NCBI GenBank assembly: GCA_947089855.1
Contig: CAMUML010000042.1
Span: 1-37,830, forward strand
From: an uncultured Eubacterium sp.
Lineage (GTDB): Bacteria; Bacillota; Clostridia; Lachnospirales; Lachnospiraceae
DNA: 37,830 bases
Direction: 5' to 3'
Shown piece by piece: positions 14,858 through 25,270 of this stretch. Made by a program: the position numbers and the translations under genes. The notes under the pieces were generated by a model that saw nothing but the letters and a program-made list of their open reading frames with translations, did not search any database and was not told the origin of the DNA. Position 1 is the first letter of the stretch; each line of letters opens with the position of its first letter.

Positions 14858-17800
14858 TTAACGGTATAGTGCAAAATCCTGCATTTCCTTGATAAACCCC
14901 GCAGCAGATAAATCGCCTTTGGCCGTACCTGGGTATTCTTTGACTACGATACGCTTACATGCAGGAAATAGCTGCCCTTGCCGGTAGCCCTGTACAAATT
15001 GCTTTAAGCACGCTGCCTGATGGCTTTCTTCAAATATACGCAGCACCTTCCCCTGGCGCTCCAGCACTGCCACAGGCAGCCCGTCCACACATGCCACAGC
15101 TGTGCCCGGCACATTCAAAAAGCCCCTGCCTTCTTTATGTGGCAGGATTTTCCCCCACGGCTGTGCGGGGTCGGCGGCGTTTATCCAGACAAGCCCCTGC
15201 CCAGGGCCTTGCAGCCTGCGGACAATAGAAGCATAGTCCCTGCCCAGGATAAACTGGGCGCCAGACATCCCATCCACAAAATAGCCCCTGCGCGCCTGCC
15301 CGGTATATTCCCATATGCGCAGTACCGATAACGCTTCCTGCCAGGGCAGGCCGCAGGCAGCCGCCGTTTCTTTTGAGAGTACCAGCATCCGGTGAAAACA
15401 ATCTTCCAGCCGTTTTTCGGCCGAGGCCGAGGGCAAGGCAGCTTTTAACGGCCTTACAATATCCCACCGCCCTGCATGCAGTGCTTTGGCCCGCATCCCG
15501 GCACGGTGTTTTACGGCTGTTTTACTTGTCTTTACCTGTTTGGCCTGGGCAAGCCACTGGCGGACTGGCGTAAAACTGTCTGCATAAACAAGCCCCCGCT
15601 CCATTAAAGACAGCAAAATGCTGGAAACCGGCGCGTCCGGCAGCAGGCTGCTTAATGCCTGCGCAAAACTTGCACCACGCCTTAACAGCGCCTGATACAG
15701 CACCTGTTCTTGCCCGTCAAGCCCCGGCGGCAGCGGATCCGGCCCGGCATCCCAGTCAATATCCGCCTGCCGCTCAAAGCACAGCCCGCCTTTGCCGTCC
15801 ATATGCCAAAACAGTTCCCCCCTGGCCAAATACGTATCCAACATGGCTTCCCGGTAATTTTTCACACGGGCACAAAGCAGCACTGTTTCCCAAAAAGGCG
15901 CCGGAAAAACCACGCCCGCATACTGCTGCAAGGTATTTTGCAGGCATTCTTCGCTGGGTATGCTGGTTGTTATGCAAGAAAGCAGCAGGTCCGCATAGGC
16001 TTGCGCTGGCACGGTCTGTACCTGGCTGCGGCGTTTTTTTAATGTCTGCATCCTGGCGCGGCGGTAAAGCTTGGCATGGTAATAACGGCCATCCTGTTCG
16101 GCTACATCTTTGTTTTGGCATAATTGCGCAAGGATTTCTTGCGCCATGCTCTCTGTCCATCCATAACGCTCCGCAATCTGCGCAACGTCCGCTGCCCCGC
16201 GGTAGCGCAGCATCCGCCGTACAATCGAAAGCTGCTGTTTACATAGCGTGCCTTCCTGGTTCAACGCAGCTTCGTATTCCTCCGCCTGTTCCGCCGCTAT
16301 CCATAACCCTTGTTCCAGATACCGGACCCGGCCGTCTTTGGCAAGTTGATCCAGCCATTCCGGCAAAACCTCCAATTCACCGGCCGCCAGATCGCCCTCA
16401 GCCATCAAAAGGGCATGCAGCTGCTTTTCATCCTCCGGCAGCTTCAAATAAGGGTCGCGCCCCTGCGCCTGCAAAAGCTCCTGCCTGTCTGGCTGCAAGC
16501 CCTGCTGCGCCGTTTTTGCAAACCCTTTCCCCGCCTCTTCTACTGCTGCATAGACCCCTCGCGTTGTCGGCGCATAATCGTACATCACGGCCGCTTCCTG
16601 CGCCCACTGCAACGGCAGCGACATGGGGGACGGCGTCTGGGTATAAATCTCCCGTACCGCAACAGCCCCGCTGCGGATGTCTTCCAGCAGTTCTTTTACG
16701 CCGTTGGAATCCCATAGTTCCTGCAGGCATTCCCGCCTCGTTTCCCGCATGAGGGGATGCCCCGGTTCCCGCACTACCTGCTCTAACATCTGTGCGCTGC
16801 GCAGCCGCTGCATCCATAGGGGCTGCCGGCCGACTTTACGTACCCCCATCATCAGGGCCCGGCCGCTATTGTAACGGAACGCCATATGAAAAAGCGGGGT
16901 AGCAGGCAGCAGTATTTCCAGCTTCTGGATACAGGTATCCGGCTGGATCTGGTACAAGACGCCTTCCGGCAGCAGCTGGTCCCCATAAGAATACACCAAA
17001 AACCCGTCTTCTTCATCCACGAAGCCGACTTCGGCCTGATACAGCTGCTTGATGGCATCCGATGCCAGCAGCGCAAGCGGGGCATTGATACGCCTGCCAA
17101 AAATGGAATGCACCATCAGCTGGCTGCAGCCGGATGCATCCCGAAAGTGTTCGACAACGATCGTTTTATCATCTGCAAGGCCTCCGGCTGCCTGTATCTG
17201 GCGTTCCAGATAGCCAGCGGCAAGGCTTACCGCTGTTTCGTCCAGGCCAAGCCCTTCCAGCGCCTCCGCCAGCCTCCCTTCCGTATGGGCCTGCTGCAAA
17301 GAATGGAACATGCGCCCAAATGCCTCGCTTGTCCGCCGGTCCCGCCCTTTCAGCTCCCCTTTCCAAAACGGCAGCCTGGCGCCCTCCACCTGGGCAGGTT
17401 CGACTGTTACCGTATCCCGGCTGATATGCACCACCCTCCATGCAAAAGAGCCTAAGATAAACCGGTCGCCTTTTTGCGATTCATAGACAAATTCCTCATC
17501 GACTTCTCCAAGCTTTACGCCAGCTTCCGTTTTTACGGCATACAGCCCCTTGTCTGGTATTGTGCCTGCTGCGGAAATAGCCAGCATGCGGCTATAGCCA
17601 TCCCCTTCTACCCGCCCGTGAATCCGGTCATACAGTACCCTGGGGCGGGCCGGAATATCCTGGCTATGTTCATAATCCCCAGCCAGCATTTCCAAAACTG
17701 CAGTTACATCGGCTTTGGTAAGGCTGCAAAATGGCCACGCCCGTGGCAGGATTTCCATGACTTCATCCAGATCGTAGCTGCTATAGGCTGCCATTGATAC

Positions 17801-19015
17801 CAGATGTTGTGCCAGTACATCCAGGCACTGCGAAGGCGGGTTTACCTGTTCCACCCCACCCTGCCTGGCCAGCTGTGCCGTCATACCGCAGGAAATGCAT
17901 TCTGCCGCCGTGCGCGGGAACAGGTACATCACACTTACCCGCCCGGGATTATGCCCGGCACGCCCAAGCCTTTGCATGGTTCCGGAAACCGTACGTGGGC
18001 AGCCGACCTGGAGTACCTGGTCGATTTCCCCTACGTCAATCCCTAATTCCATAGAAGAAGTAGCGCACAAAAGACGGAGCTGGCCATTGCGCAATGCCAA
18101 CTCCGTCTGTATCCGCTGCTCTTTGGACAAGCTCCCGTGATGTACCCGGGCAAACCCTTCCCCTCCAAGCAGATTTACAAAATAAGCCAATTTTTCCGCA
18201 TAACGCCTGCCTTCCACAAAGGCAATCACGCTACGGCTGCCCTGGCAGTATTGAAAGACCAGCTTGCCCAGCTCTTCCCATACAGGGTCTTTGCGCCTGC
18301 CGCCTTGTACATTGGCATAAGGGCCAAGCACCTCCAGGCGGATCTTTTTGGCCATAGCCGGCGCTGCAACCGCAGCTTCTTCCGGCGCCAAGTAACGGGC
18401 CGCGCCCTCCAGCGGCTCAATCGTCGCAGACAGGCCGATACGCTGCAGCGGCTTTCCACACAGCCGGTCTAGCCGGGCAAGGGAAAGCATCAAATGTGCG
18501 CCGCGCTTTGTATCAATCAGTGCATGCAGTTCGTCCAAGACCACAGCACGTGCCGTAGCCAGCATATTCCGCCCCGTCTTGCTGGTTAGCAGCAGGTACA
18601 ACGATTCTGGGGTTGTAATCAATATATGCGGCGGTTTCCTGACCATCTGCTGGCGGTCTTTTTGCGGCGTATCGCCCGTGCGGACCCCTATTACAATTTC
18701 CCCTCCTGCCCCAATGCCTTCCAGCGGCCGTTTGAGGTTTTCCCGTATATCCGCCGCAAGCGACTTCAATGGGGAAATATATATCACATACAGCTCCCGT
18801 TTTAACCGGTGTTCCCGCGCCTGCTGTTTCAAGCGGTCCAAAAAAACCAAAAAAGCAGAAAGCGTTTTGCCCGTCCCGGTAGGTGCAGATACAAGCACAT
18901 GCCTGCCAGACGCAATGAGCGGCCATGCCTGCTTCTGCACCGGCGTCGGTTCCCCTAACGTGGCATGGAACCAATCCGCCGTTTCTTTTTGAAATAGCTT
19001 TTGCATATCTTCCAT
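14858..19015 (-). CDS. Lhr-type large superfamily 2 DNA helicase
   Basis: A 1,385-residue ATP-dependent helicase of the Lhr family, probably acting in DNA repair. The N-terminal core has Walker A SAPTGTGKT (43-51), the DELH box (161-164), LSATIEP (motif III), and motifs V/VI in SSMELGIDVGEID and QRLGRAGHNPG. After about residue 450 come the Lhr winged-helix and beta-barrel domains, then a long C-terminal Lhr extension. The length and the C-terminal region match long Lhr (about 1,500 in E. coli) rather than Lhr-core. It starts 12 bases after the stop of the MATE gene, with a weak GGGG site, so it is probably co-transcribed and coupled. The product is cytoplasmic. Its C-terminal third is unusually rich in Gln and Ala. 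Confidence 0.88.
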   Translation of the reverse strand: MEDMQKLFQKETADWFHATLGEPTPVQKQAWPLIASGRHVLVSAPTGTGKTLSAFLVFLDRLKQQAREHRLKRELYVIYISPLKSLAADIRENLKRPLEGIGAGGEIVIGVRTGDTPQKDRQQMVRKPPHILITTPESLYLLLTSKTGRNMLATARAVVLDELHALIDTKRGAHLMLSLARLDRLCGKPLQRIGLSATIEPLEGAARYLAPEEAAVAAPAMAKKIRLEVLGPYANVQGGRRKDPVWEELGKLVFQYCQGSRSVIAFVEGRRYAEKLAYFVNLLGGEGFARVHHGSLSKEQRIQTELALRNGQLRLLCATSSMELGIDVGEIDQVLQVGCPRTVSGTMQRLGRAGHNPGRVSVMYLFPRTAAECISCGMTAQLARQGGVEQVNPPSQCLDVLAQHLVSMAAYSSYDLDEVMEILPRAWPFCSLTKADVTAVLEMLAGDYEHSQDIPARPRVLYDRIHGRVEGDGYSRMLAISAAGTIPDKGLYAVKTEAGVKLGEVDEEFVYESQKGDRFILGSFAWRVVHISRDTVTVEPAQVEGARLPFWKGELKGRDRRTSEAFGRMFHSLQQAHTEGRLAEALEGLGLDETAVSLAAGYLERQIQAAGGLADDKTIVVEHFRDASGCSQLMVHSIFGRRINAPLALLASDAIKQLYQAEVGFVDEEDGFLVYSYGDQLLPEGVLYQIQPDTCIQKLEILLPATPLFHMAFRYNSGRALMMGVRKVGRQPLWMQRLRSAQMLEQVVREPGHPLMRETRRECLQELWDSNGVKELLEDIRSGAVAVREIYTQTPSPMSLPLQWAQEAAVMYDYAPTTRGVYAAVEEAGKGFAKTAQQGLQPDRQELLQAQGRDPYLKLPEDEKQLHALLMAEGDLAAGELEVLPEWLDQLAKDGRVRYLEQGLWIAAEQAEEYEAALNQEGTLCKQQLSIVRRMLRYRGAADVAQIAERYGWTESMAQEILAQLCQNKDVAEQDGRYYHAKLYRRARMQTLKKRRSQVQTVPAQAYADLLLSCITTSIPSEECLQNTLQQYAGVVFPAPFWETVLLCARVKNYREAMLDTYLARGELFWHMDGKGGLCFERQADIDWDAGPDPLPPGLDGQEQVLYQALLRRGASFAQALSSLLPDAPVSSILLSLMERGLVYADSFTPVRQWLAQAKQVKTSKTAVKHRAGMRAKALHAGRWDIVRPLKAALPSASAEKRLEDCFHRMLVLSKETAAACGLPWQEALSVLRIWEYTGQARRGYFVDGMSGAQFILGRDYASIVRRLQGPGQGLVWINAADPAQPWGKILPHKEGRGFLNVPGTAVACVDGLPVAVLERQGKVLRIFEESHQAACLKQFVQGYRQGQLFPACKRIVVKEYPGTAKGDLSAAGFIKEMQDFALYR

Positions 19016-19027
19016 AATCGCTTGCCC

Positions 19028-20431
19028 CTATTCCCCTTGCTTTTCTACAAATAAATCATCCCTTGTAATATTATTCAGCCATTTCCGGCTCCGGTAGTGC
19101 CGTATTACCCAAGGCCATTTGACAAATTCATCCGTGCAGATCAGAAAATAAACCCACAAGACCGGCAGCTTTAATACAAACGCCGCAAAAAAGCCCAGCG
19201 GCACGGCATATACCCACATATCAACCGTATCGCAGATAAAACCAAACCGGCTGTCTCCCCCTGCCCGGAATACGCCTGCGATTAGCGTCGTATTCACTGC
19301 CGCGCCCATAACATAATAAGTATTGATAAACAACATATATTTTAAATAGTGCATGGCCTGGCTCGTCAGATCCGCATACGAAAGCACCAGCGGCATAGCC
19401 CCTAAAATAATCAGGCCTCCAATGGCGCCAGTGGCCACCGTCAGCTTCATCAGTTTTTTTGCACCGTCTTCGGCTTCTTCCATTTTATTCTCGCCAATGA
19501 TCTTTCCAAGCAGGATACCCCCGGCATTCGCAACACCAAAACATAAAATCGTCCCAAAGTTCCTTACTACAACAACAAACGAATTTGCCGCCACCGCATC
19601 GTTGCCCAAATGGCCCATGATCACAGAATACATGGAAAACGCAAGGCTCCAGCTTATATCGTTGCCAAGTGCAGGCAGCGAAAGCCTGACAAAATCGGAA
19701 AACAGCAGCTTATTACGCGCAAAGATATACCGAAAGTCCAGCTTTATATCTTTGCTTTTATATGACACGATAAAACATGCCGCCAGCTCGACCAGCCTGG
19801 ACAGGGAGGTCGCGATCGCCACCCCCATCGCCCCCAGCTTCGGCGCCCCAAACAGCCCAAAGATAAAGACGGCATTGAGCAGCACATTGAGGGAAAACGC
19901 CAGGACATTCATGGCCGTACTGACCACCACCCTGCCGACGCTGCGCAGGACTGCCAGATACACTTCCGTAATGCCCCAGCATAAATAACAGACGCTCATG
20001 CAGCGCAGGTAGGAAGCGCCGATTGCGATCAGCTCACTATCATTTGTAAATATATGCATCATCTGCTTAGGCAAAAAAACGGCTGCCATCGCAACGGCAA
20101 ACGATATGGCTAACGAAAAGCGCAGGGCGATGCCTTCGATCGCCTGTATTGCACGCATATCCCCTTTTCCATAATATTGGGCGCACAGCATGGACGCCCC
20201 GGTGCCAAGGCCATAAAAAACCATGAACAAGACGCTGGCGTACTGGGCAGCCAGCGATACGGCTGAAATTGCCGACTGACCTACGTAATTAAGCATTACG
20301 ACGTCCGCGGAATTGACGGCGGCGCTTAACAGGTTTTGTATGACGATTGGGAGTACCAGTTTAAATATTTGGCTGTAAAATGTGTTATTTTGTATATTTG
20401 TGTTTTGTTTTTTCTGCATTGTAGGCACCAT
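19028..20431 (-). CDS. MATE-family multidrug/toxin efflux transporter
   Basis: A 467-residue inner-membrane protein with about 12 membrane segments in two MATE halves (first half starting near FKLVLPIVIQNLL, second near FVRLSLPALGNDISW). MATE proteins export cationic drugs or metabolites in exchange for Na+ or H+. The substrate cannot be told. The start is either 20431 or the ATG four codons later (20419, MQKKQNTN); neither has a good ribosome binding site. A promoter with a perfect -10 lies about 55-85 bases upstream. The Lhr helicase gene follows 12 bases after the stop. Confidence 0.92.
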   Translation of the reverse strand: MVPTMQKKQNTNIQNNTFYSQIFKLVLPIVIQNLLSAAVNSADVVMLNYVGQSAISAVSLAAQYASVLFMVFYGLGTGASMLCAQYYGKGDMRAIQAIEGIALRFSLAISFAVAMAAVFLPKQMMHIFTNDSELIAIGASYLRCMSVCYLCWGITEVYLAVLRSVGRVVVSTAMNVLAFSLNVLLNAVFIFGLFGAPKLGAMGVAIATSLSRLVELAACFIVSYKSKDIKLDFRYIFARNKLLFSDFVRLSLPALGNDISWSLAFSMYSVIMGHLGNDAVAANSFVVVVRNFGTILCFGVANAGGILLGKIIGENKMEEAEDGAKKLMKLTVATGAIGGLIILGAMPLVLSYADLTSQAMHYLKYMLFINTYYVMGAAVNTTLIAGVFRAGGDSRFGFICDTVDMWVYAVPLGFFAAFVLKLPVLWVYFLICTDEFVKWPWVIRHYRSRKWLNNITRDDLFVEKQGE

Positions 20432-20490
20432 TCATTTCTATTTTTATTTTTGTTTTATTTGGATCTTCTATAATGGCTTTCTTGCCATAT

Positions 20491-20519
20491 ATTATATGCT
20501 TTCGTCACAGGGATTACAA
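20491..20519 (-). promoter_or_regulatory. Promoter of the MATE-lhr unit
   Basis: On the minus strand, -35 TTGTAA (20514-20519) and -10 TATAAT (20491-20496) have a 17-base spacer; the leader is about 50-65 bases. Confidence 0.7.
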
Positions 20520-20591
20520 GCAGCCGTGTTGAAAAAGGCGTAGGAATTTGCCTTCATGAATGAGGGGGGGGATATTTGTGGAGGCACGGAC

Positions 20592-20706
<115 letters not shown>

Positions 20707-21039
20707 CCGGCTGGTTTTCTCAGGTTTTACGTTAAAACACTATGGCAAAACTGTGTATTTGGTATTTATTTCTTACATTATAGTGGCTTCGTTATGTTAT
20801 GTCTTACAGTTATTTGATTCAAAAATCTATTATTTTGACTTTATTGGTAATTTCTAATCGTTTTGACCGGTTTGTGCCTTTTTTTGAATAAAAAAGTGGA
20901 AAAGCATCTTTTCGTACCGTAAAAAGCGACGTTTGTGCCGGAGTACTTTTCTATCACCTAGATTTTGGTAAAATGAAAAAGGCTTGCCGAAAGGTACTTG
21001 TAATTATCAATTGTATTATGTATGAAGGAGGAGCAACTG

Positions 21040-24000
21040 ATGAAAAAGTTCTCAATTCAAAGGACATTCGCTATTTTGCTTGCAATGGCTATGCTGGTTA
21101 CATCTTTGTATATCCAAGATGGGGCAGCCTATGCCGCGGCAAAGTCCGTAGAGGGCATAAGCCTTAAGATTGGCGCAAAGAATGTCACAAAAAAGACCTT
21201 CCAGATGACAAAGGGTACAACCAAGCAATTAAAGGTTACCGTAAAACCTGCGTCATCTAAGAAGGCGGTCACTTATGGATCCAAAAATAGCAGGATCGTT
21301 TCCGTTTCGAAAAAAGGGAAGTTGACCGCTAAAAAAGCCGGAACGGCCCAGATTATTGTTAAGGTTGCCGGGAAGGATGGCGCCAGTAAGCAAACCTGGG
21401 TAAAAATTAAGGTTGCGGAAAAGAAAACGGGCAGTACAAATCCGGATACATCGGTAAAAAGTATTAGCCTTAAAATTGGCGCAAAGAATGTCACTAAAAA
21501 GACCTTCCAGATGGCAAAGGGCGCAACTAAGCAGTTAAAGGTGGCCATAACACCTGCGTCGGCTAAGAAGGCGGTGGCTTATGGATCCAAAAATAGCAGG
21601 ATCGTTTCCGTTACCAAAAAAGGGAAACTGACTGCTAAAAAAGCCGGGACAACCCAGATTATTGTTAAGGTTGCCGGGAAGGATGGTGCAAGTAAGCAAA
21701 CCTGGGTAAAAATTAAGGTTGCTAATAAGCAAACGGCAACGGATCCAAAGGATGATACAGACCCAGGCAATACGGATGTACCGGACCTTCCGAGTACACC
21801 AAGCGTGCCAGATACGCCAAACGTGCCAGATACGCCAAACACGCCTGGTACGCCGGGATCCTCAGGGGGATGGACAACGGATAACCGGCCGGTTTCCCCA
21901 TCAAATGGTTCAAACGGCTCGAATGGCTCAAACGGCTCGAATGGCTCGAATGACCAGAAAGAAGAAACAACGGTTACTTCGCTTGAAAAGTTACTGGCGG
22001 CACTTAGCAAACAGCCGTCAGAAGTGGTTTTTAAATCAGATGAAGATTGTGAAATTGTAATACCGAAAGGGGATTATAAGAAGACGTCATTAGTAGTGGA
22101 TGCGCCTAACGCAACGATTACGAATGAGGCTGTTTATGAGAAAATCGAGATCAAAGCCATTAAATCTGATACATGGATTGAAAAAGCTGTGGGCAATTTT
22201 ATCAATGTAGTTGCCAAAAAGTCACATATCAAGATAGCGGATGGGGCTGAAACAGACATCCAGGTAAACGGCGGTGCCGAAGAGGTGGCCATTGATAACG
22301 ACGGGAAGGTAGGCAAGCTTTCTCTATCCGCAAAGGCATCGGTCTTTATTAGAGGGAATAAACAGAAACGCATCCCGCTGGCTGTTGATGAAAATGGAAA
22401 AGATGCAATGGTAAATACAAGTGTCCCTTTGGATGTAACGGCAGCCGCCACCATTGTCTTACAGCTTCATAGCGGGGCGGAAATAACCAGCGTGATAGCA
22501 GTTTCCAATGCAGGTGCAATGCCAACGATTGTAGCGGCACTTGTGGGTTATCTGCAGGTTACCAATATGCAGACCGGAAGGGCTGAAGACGTGCTGGTTA
22601 CCATGCCGAAGCCAGGCGACAAAGGGTTTGATACAACTCCATCAAAAGGACTCGGTTCCATTACAGGCGAGGTAAAACGTATAACGGCCGGCGCTGACGG
22701 GAAGGTAGACAAGCAGCCAGTGGCAAAGGCGCAAGTACATGTGATCCCATATGAGCGTGGGGTTTGGGAATCTGACCTTGAGGCGGCAATCCGGGCAGCA
22801 CAGGAGATGGATAAGTGCTATATGCAAAAAACCTCAGAGGACGGTAAATATACTGTCGAAAATATCCCTTATGGCAATTATGTGATTATTGTAAAAGCAG
22901 ACGGTTTGCAGGACTATCTCTATACGATTGTATTGGATGCGGAATCGAAAATCATTGATACAATTACAATGGTTGACCAGTCTGAAGGTACCGGAAATGT
23001 CAAAGGTGTCATCAAGGATGCGTTTACTGGGGCTCCTATTACTGAAACCATGAAATTATATTTGCGTAAAGGGGCAGGTACCGTAGCAGGCGAGGCAATC
23101 CGGGTAACCGAAACAGGCAATGGCGGCGAATACAGTTTTCAAGATCTTCCGGCAGGAGCCTATACGATACGTGTCGTTGATGAAAGGCCAAGTGCGCAAG
23201 GCGTAGAGCCTTATATTAATGTTACCTTTAATGTGGTGGTTTTGGCAAATACGACCATCGCACAGGATATGACCATCACAAAGGCGATTGCAGACGACCA
23301 GATCCGGTTTGTGCTGCGTTGGGGCGAAAAGTCTAACGATGTCCCACAGGATCTGGATTCCCACCTGATCGGGCCTAAGGCTTCAGGGGACGGTGATTTC
23401 CACATCTATTATCCACAAGAAAGCCGGTCTTATTCTGAGGGCGGGGTAAAGTATGTAGACCTGGATGTTGACGATACGGACTGGGAAGGGCCGGAAACAA
23501 CAACCGTTTATAAGAAAACGGACGGGGTATACCATTTTTATGTATACGATTATTCGGAGCAGGATTATTCCAATAACCAAAAACTGGCTACGTCCCAGGC
23601 AAAAGTAGATATTTACCTTGGAGGGCGGCTGCTTACGACTTATAATGTCCCGGACGCAGTAGGGACCTTGTGGGATGTATGTACGTATGATACGGTTACC
23701 AATACGCTTACGCCAATGAACAAGGTCTATTACCACCCAGCAATCAATTCCGATAATATCGGCCTGACAGGAATGATAAAAGAAAGCCTGGGCCAGCTGA
23801 TCAGCATGTATGATGGAGACATTGCAGAGGCCTATTTTGGAAAAGAAGCAGCAGCGCAAGTGGTTGAAAAACTCCAGGACGCAAAAACGGTTCAGCAGTC
23901 ATCTACAGATTTCGGCGAGGTTTTGGCGTGCCTTGACGCCTTGAACCAGTATTTTGACGGATTAATGTATAGTACAATGATCCAGGATGTTAGCTTCACG

Positions 24001-25086
24001 GGCCAGAAGAAGTATGAGATTAACCGGTATATAAATAATGGCTATTCACAGATCTGCCTGTATGGGGATACGGCGGAATTTCCGGCAGATTTAAAATTAC
24101 AGTTCTACAGCGAAAATGTAACTTATGAATTCAAAGATATTGATAAGGGAGACGCGCTAGGAAGCGGATACCAGAAAAAAGCAATTGTAACAAATAGCGA
24201 TACTAAGGTTCAAGAAACTTACTATATCCAATGCAAGGAATATGTCCCAGATTTCACATTGTATGGGATCACGGCAGATGGCAATGGTAAAATTAGTTGG
24301 AGTACCAGCGAAATAGCTGATGTGGATGGCGGGGCAAAAAATGTTTTAACCGTCACAGGGCAGGCGCTTGAACTGAAAAATCCACACTTCTCTTTCTATA
24401 GCGAAGATATACAGGGCACCTATCAAGAGCTGCCAGACGATCCAAAATACGTGGGTATGCTGACAGCAAAATCTGGTGAGCATGAAAAGGTATTTTATGT
24501 AACATATGGTCCACTATTGGAACCGACTGGCGTAACAGACGGTGAAAATGTGGTCAATGGCTGGTACGTAGAATATAAAGACAGCAGCGATAAGGCAATT
24601 AACTGCATCCATATTTATGGCGCAGCAAGCCAGTTGACAACAGGCGCAGCGCTTACCTTTGACTATTCGAATGATATTGAAAGTACCTATGAGCCATTCG
24701 AAGGGCAGGAAGGTTATGCTGGTAAGTTTACCGTCCGCTGGAATACTGCCGCAAAGGAATATTACGTAGCATACCACCAAGGAATCCCGGAAATCCTCTT
24801 ATGGGGCGTTTCGGAAGAAGGAAACAATATCAGCCGGATCATCATAGAATCAGGGGAAGCTGGCGGGGTAGATAAGATCTACCACATCAAAGGTTCCAAC
24901 CCGGGCCTTGGAAAGGATACCTCTTTAAGCAATGTAACATTTGATTTTAATGTTGCTGTTGACAGTGGCGCTGTTAAAGTAACGCCCGCAGGTTCCCCGG
25001 ACTCCCCTTGGGATTATCAATTGCAGGTAACCTATAAAGGCCAAGAACAGTCGATTTATATCAAATATACGCAGCAAAGTAAATAA
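21040..25086 (+). CDS. Large secreted multidomain surface protein with tandem Ig-like domains
   Basis: A 1,348-residue exported protein, the only plus-strand gene here. The start at 21040 follows AGGAGG by 8 bases. A signal peptide covers about residues 1-33 (MKKFSIQRT, hydrophobic core, AAYA cleavage region). Then come two near-identical BIG2-like Ig domains (about 40-125 and 142-228), a Pro/Thr linker and (Asn-Gly-Ser) repeats to about 310, and a beta-rich region (about 315-535) that may be a parallel beta-helix. Next are two carboxypeptidase-regulatory-like/CNA-B-like beta-sandwich modules (about 537-640 and 651-745), a region with WGEKSNDVPQDLDSHL (about 752-885) resembling YfaP/DUF2135-type domains, a short helical part, and four degenerate repeats of about 80-90 residues (about 985-1348), each ending with a YY(I/V)xY-like strand. 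There is no LPXTG motif, SLH domain or C-terminal anchor. Its role is probably surface or matrix binding, by inference; the ligand is unknown. Confidence 0.85.
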   Translation: MKKFSIQRTFAILLAMAMLVTSLYIQDGAAYAAAKSVEGISLKIGAKNVTKKTFQMTKGTTKQLKVTVKPASSKKAVTYGSKNSRIVSVSKKGKLTAKKAGTAQIIVKVAGKDGASKQTWVKIKVAEKKTGSTNPDTSVKSISLKIGAKNVTKKTFQMAKGATKQLKVAITPASAKKAVAYGSKNSRIVSVTKKGKLTAKKAGTTQIIVKVAGKDGASKQTWVKIKVANKQTATDPKDDTDPGNTDVPDLPSTPSVPDTPNVPDTPNTPGTPGSSGGWTTDNRPVSPSNGSNGSNGSNGSNGSNDQKEETTVTSLEKLLAALSKQPSEVVFKSDEDCEIVIPKGDYKKTSLVVDAPNATITNEAVYEKIEIKAIKSDTWIEKAVGNFINVVAKKSHIKIADGAETDIQVNGGAEEVAIDNDGKVGKLSLSAKASVFIRGNKQKRIPLAVDENGKDAMVNTSVPLDVTAAATIVLQLHSGAEITSVIAVSNAGAMPTIVAALVGYLQVTNMQTGRAEDVLVTMPKPGDKGFDTTPSKGLGSITGEVKRITAGADGKVDKQPVAKAQVHVIPYERGVWESDLEAAIRAAQEMDKCYMQKTSEDGKYTVENIPYGNYVIIVKADGLQDYLYTIVLDAESKIIDTITMVDQSEGTGNVKGVIKDAFTGAPITETMKLYLRKGAGTVAGEAIRVTETGNGGEYSFQDLPAGAYTIRVVDERPSAQGVEPYINVTFNVVVLANTTIAQDMTITKAIADDQIRFVLRWGEKSNDVPQDLDSHLIGPKASGDGDFHIYYPQESRSYSEGGVKYVDLDVDDTDWEGPETTTVYKKTDGVYHFYVYDYSEQDYSNNQKLATSQAKVDIYLGGRLLTTYNVPDAVGTLWDVCTYDTVTNTLTPMNKVYYHPAINSDNIGLTGMIKESLGQLISMYDGDIAEAYFGKEAAAQVVEKLQDAKTVQQSSTDFGEVLACLDALNQYFDGLMYSTMIQDVSFTGQKKYEINRYINNGYSQICLYGDTAEFPADLKLQFYSENVTYEFKDIDKGDALGSGYQKKAIVTNSDTKVQETYYIQCKEYVPDFTLYGITADGNGKISWSTSEIADVDGGAKNVLTVTGQALELKNPHFSFYSEDIQGTYQELPDDPKYVGMLTAKSGEHEKVFYVTYGPLLEPTGVTDGENVVNGWYVEYKDSSDKAINCIHIYGAASQLTTGAALTFDYSNDIESTYEPFEGQEGYAGKFTVRWNTAAKEYYVAYHQGIPEILLWGVSEEGNNISRIIIESGEAGGVDKIYHIKGSNPGLGKDTSLSNVTFDFNVAVDSGAVKVTPAGSPDSPWDYQLQVTYKGQEQSIYIKYTQQSK
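21160..21722 (+). repeat. Two-unit tandem repeat encoding the Ig-like domains
   Basis: Units at about 21160-21416 and 21466-21722 (period 306 bases) are highly similar in DNA and protein, with few substitutions. They could recombine to change the domain number. Confidence 0.85.
21902..21952 (+). repeat. 9-base tandem repeats encoding Asn-Gly-Ser linker
   Basis: Alternating TCAAACGGC / TCGAATGGC units encode (Ser-Asn-Gly)n within the low-complexity linker of the surface protein. The preceding stretch from about 21800 has related PDTPNVPDTPN repeats. Confidence 0.8.
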
Positions 25087-25170
25087 ACGCCCGTTTGAAA
25101 GGCCCTATTGGACGGTCTACAATGGTAAGGCCACAAAGCAGGGATCCGCGCAGCTGCGGGCCCGCAGCAT

Positions 25171-25204
25171 AAAACGGCAGGTATGTTTTCATACCTGCCG
25201 TTTT
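25171..25204. terminator. Bidirectional intrinsic terminator between convergent genes
   Basis: AAAACGGCAGGTATG and its perfect complement (15 bp) flank a TTTT loop, with T-runs at both outer ends. It would end both the surface-protein gene (plus) and the coiled-coil gene (minus). Confidence 0.88.
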
Positions 25205-25270
25205 GGCCGCCCCAGGAAATACAACCTGGTACCTATATATTCGGCGATTGAATACTGCTCAATAAACCCG

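Noticed and set aside
15655-16752. Plus-strand open frame of 365 codons opposite the Lhr gene
   Set aside because: It is rich in Pro/Ala/His, as expected for the antisense of a Gln/Ala-rich gene. It has no ribosome binding site and no recognisable domain.
20880-21000. Possible riboswitch in the surface-gene leader (paired GTACCG/CGG.GTAC segments)
   Set aside because: The pairing is short and interrupted, and no known riboswitch core can be recognised.
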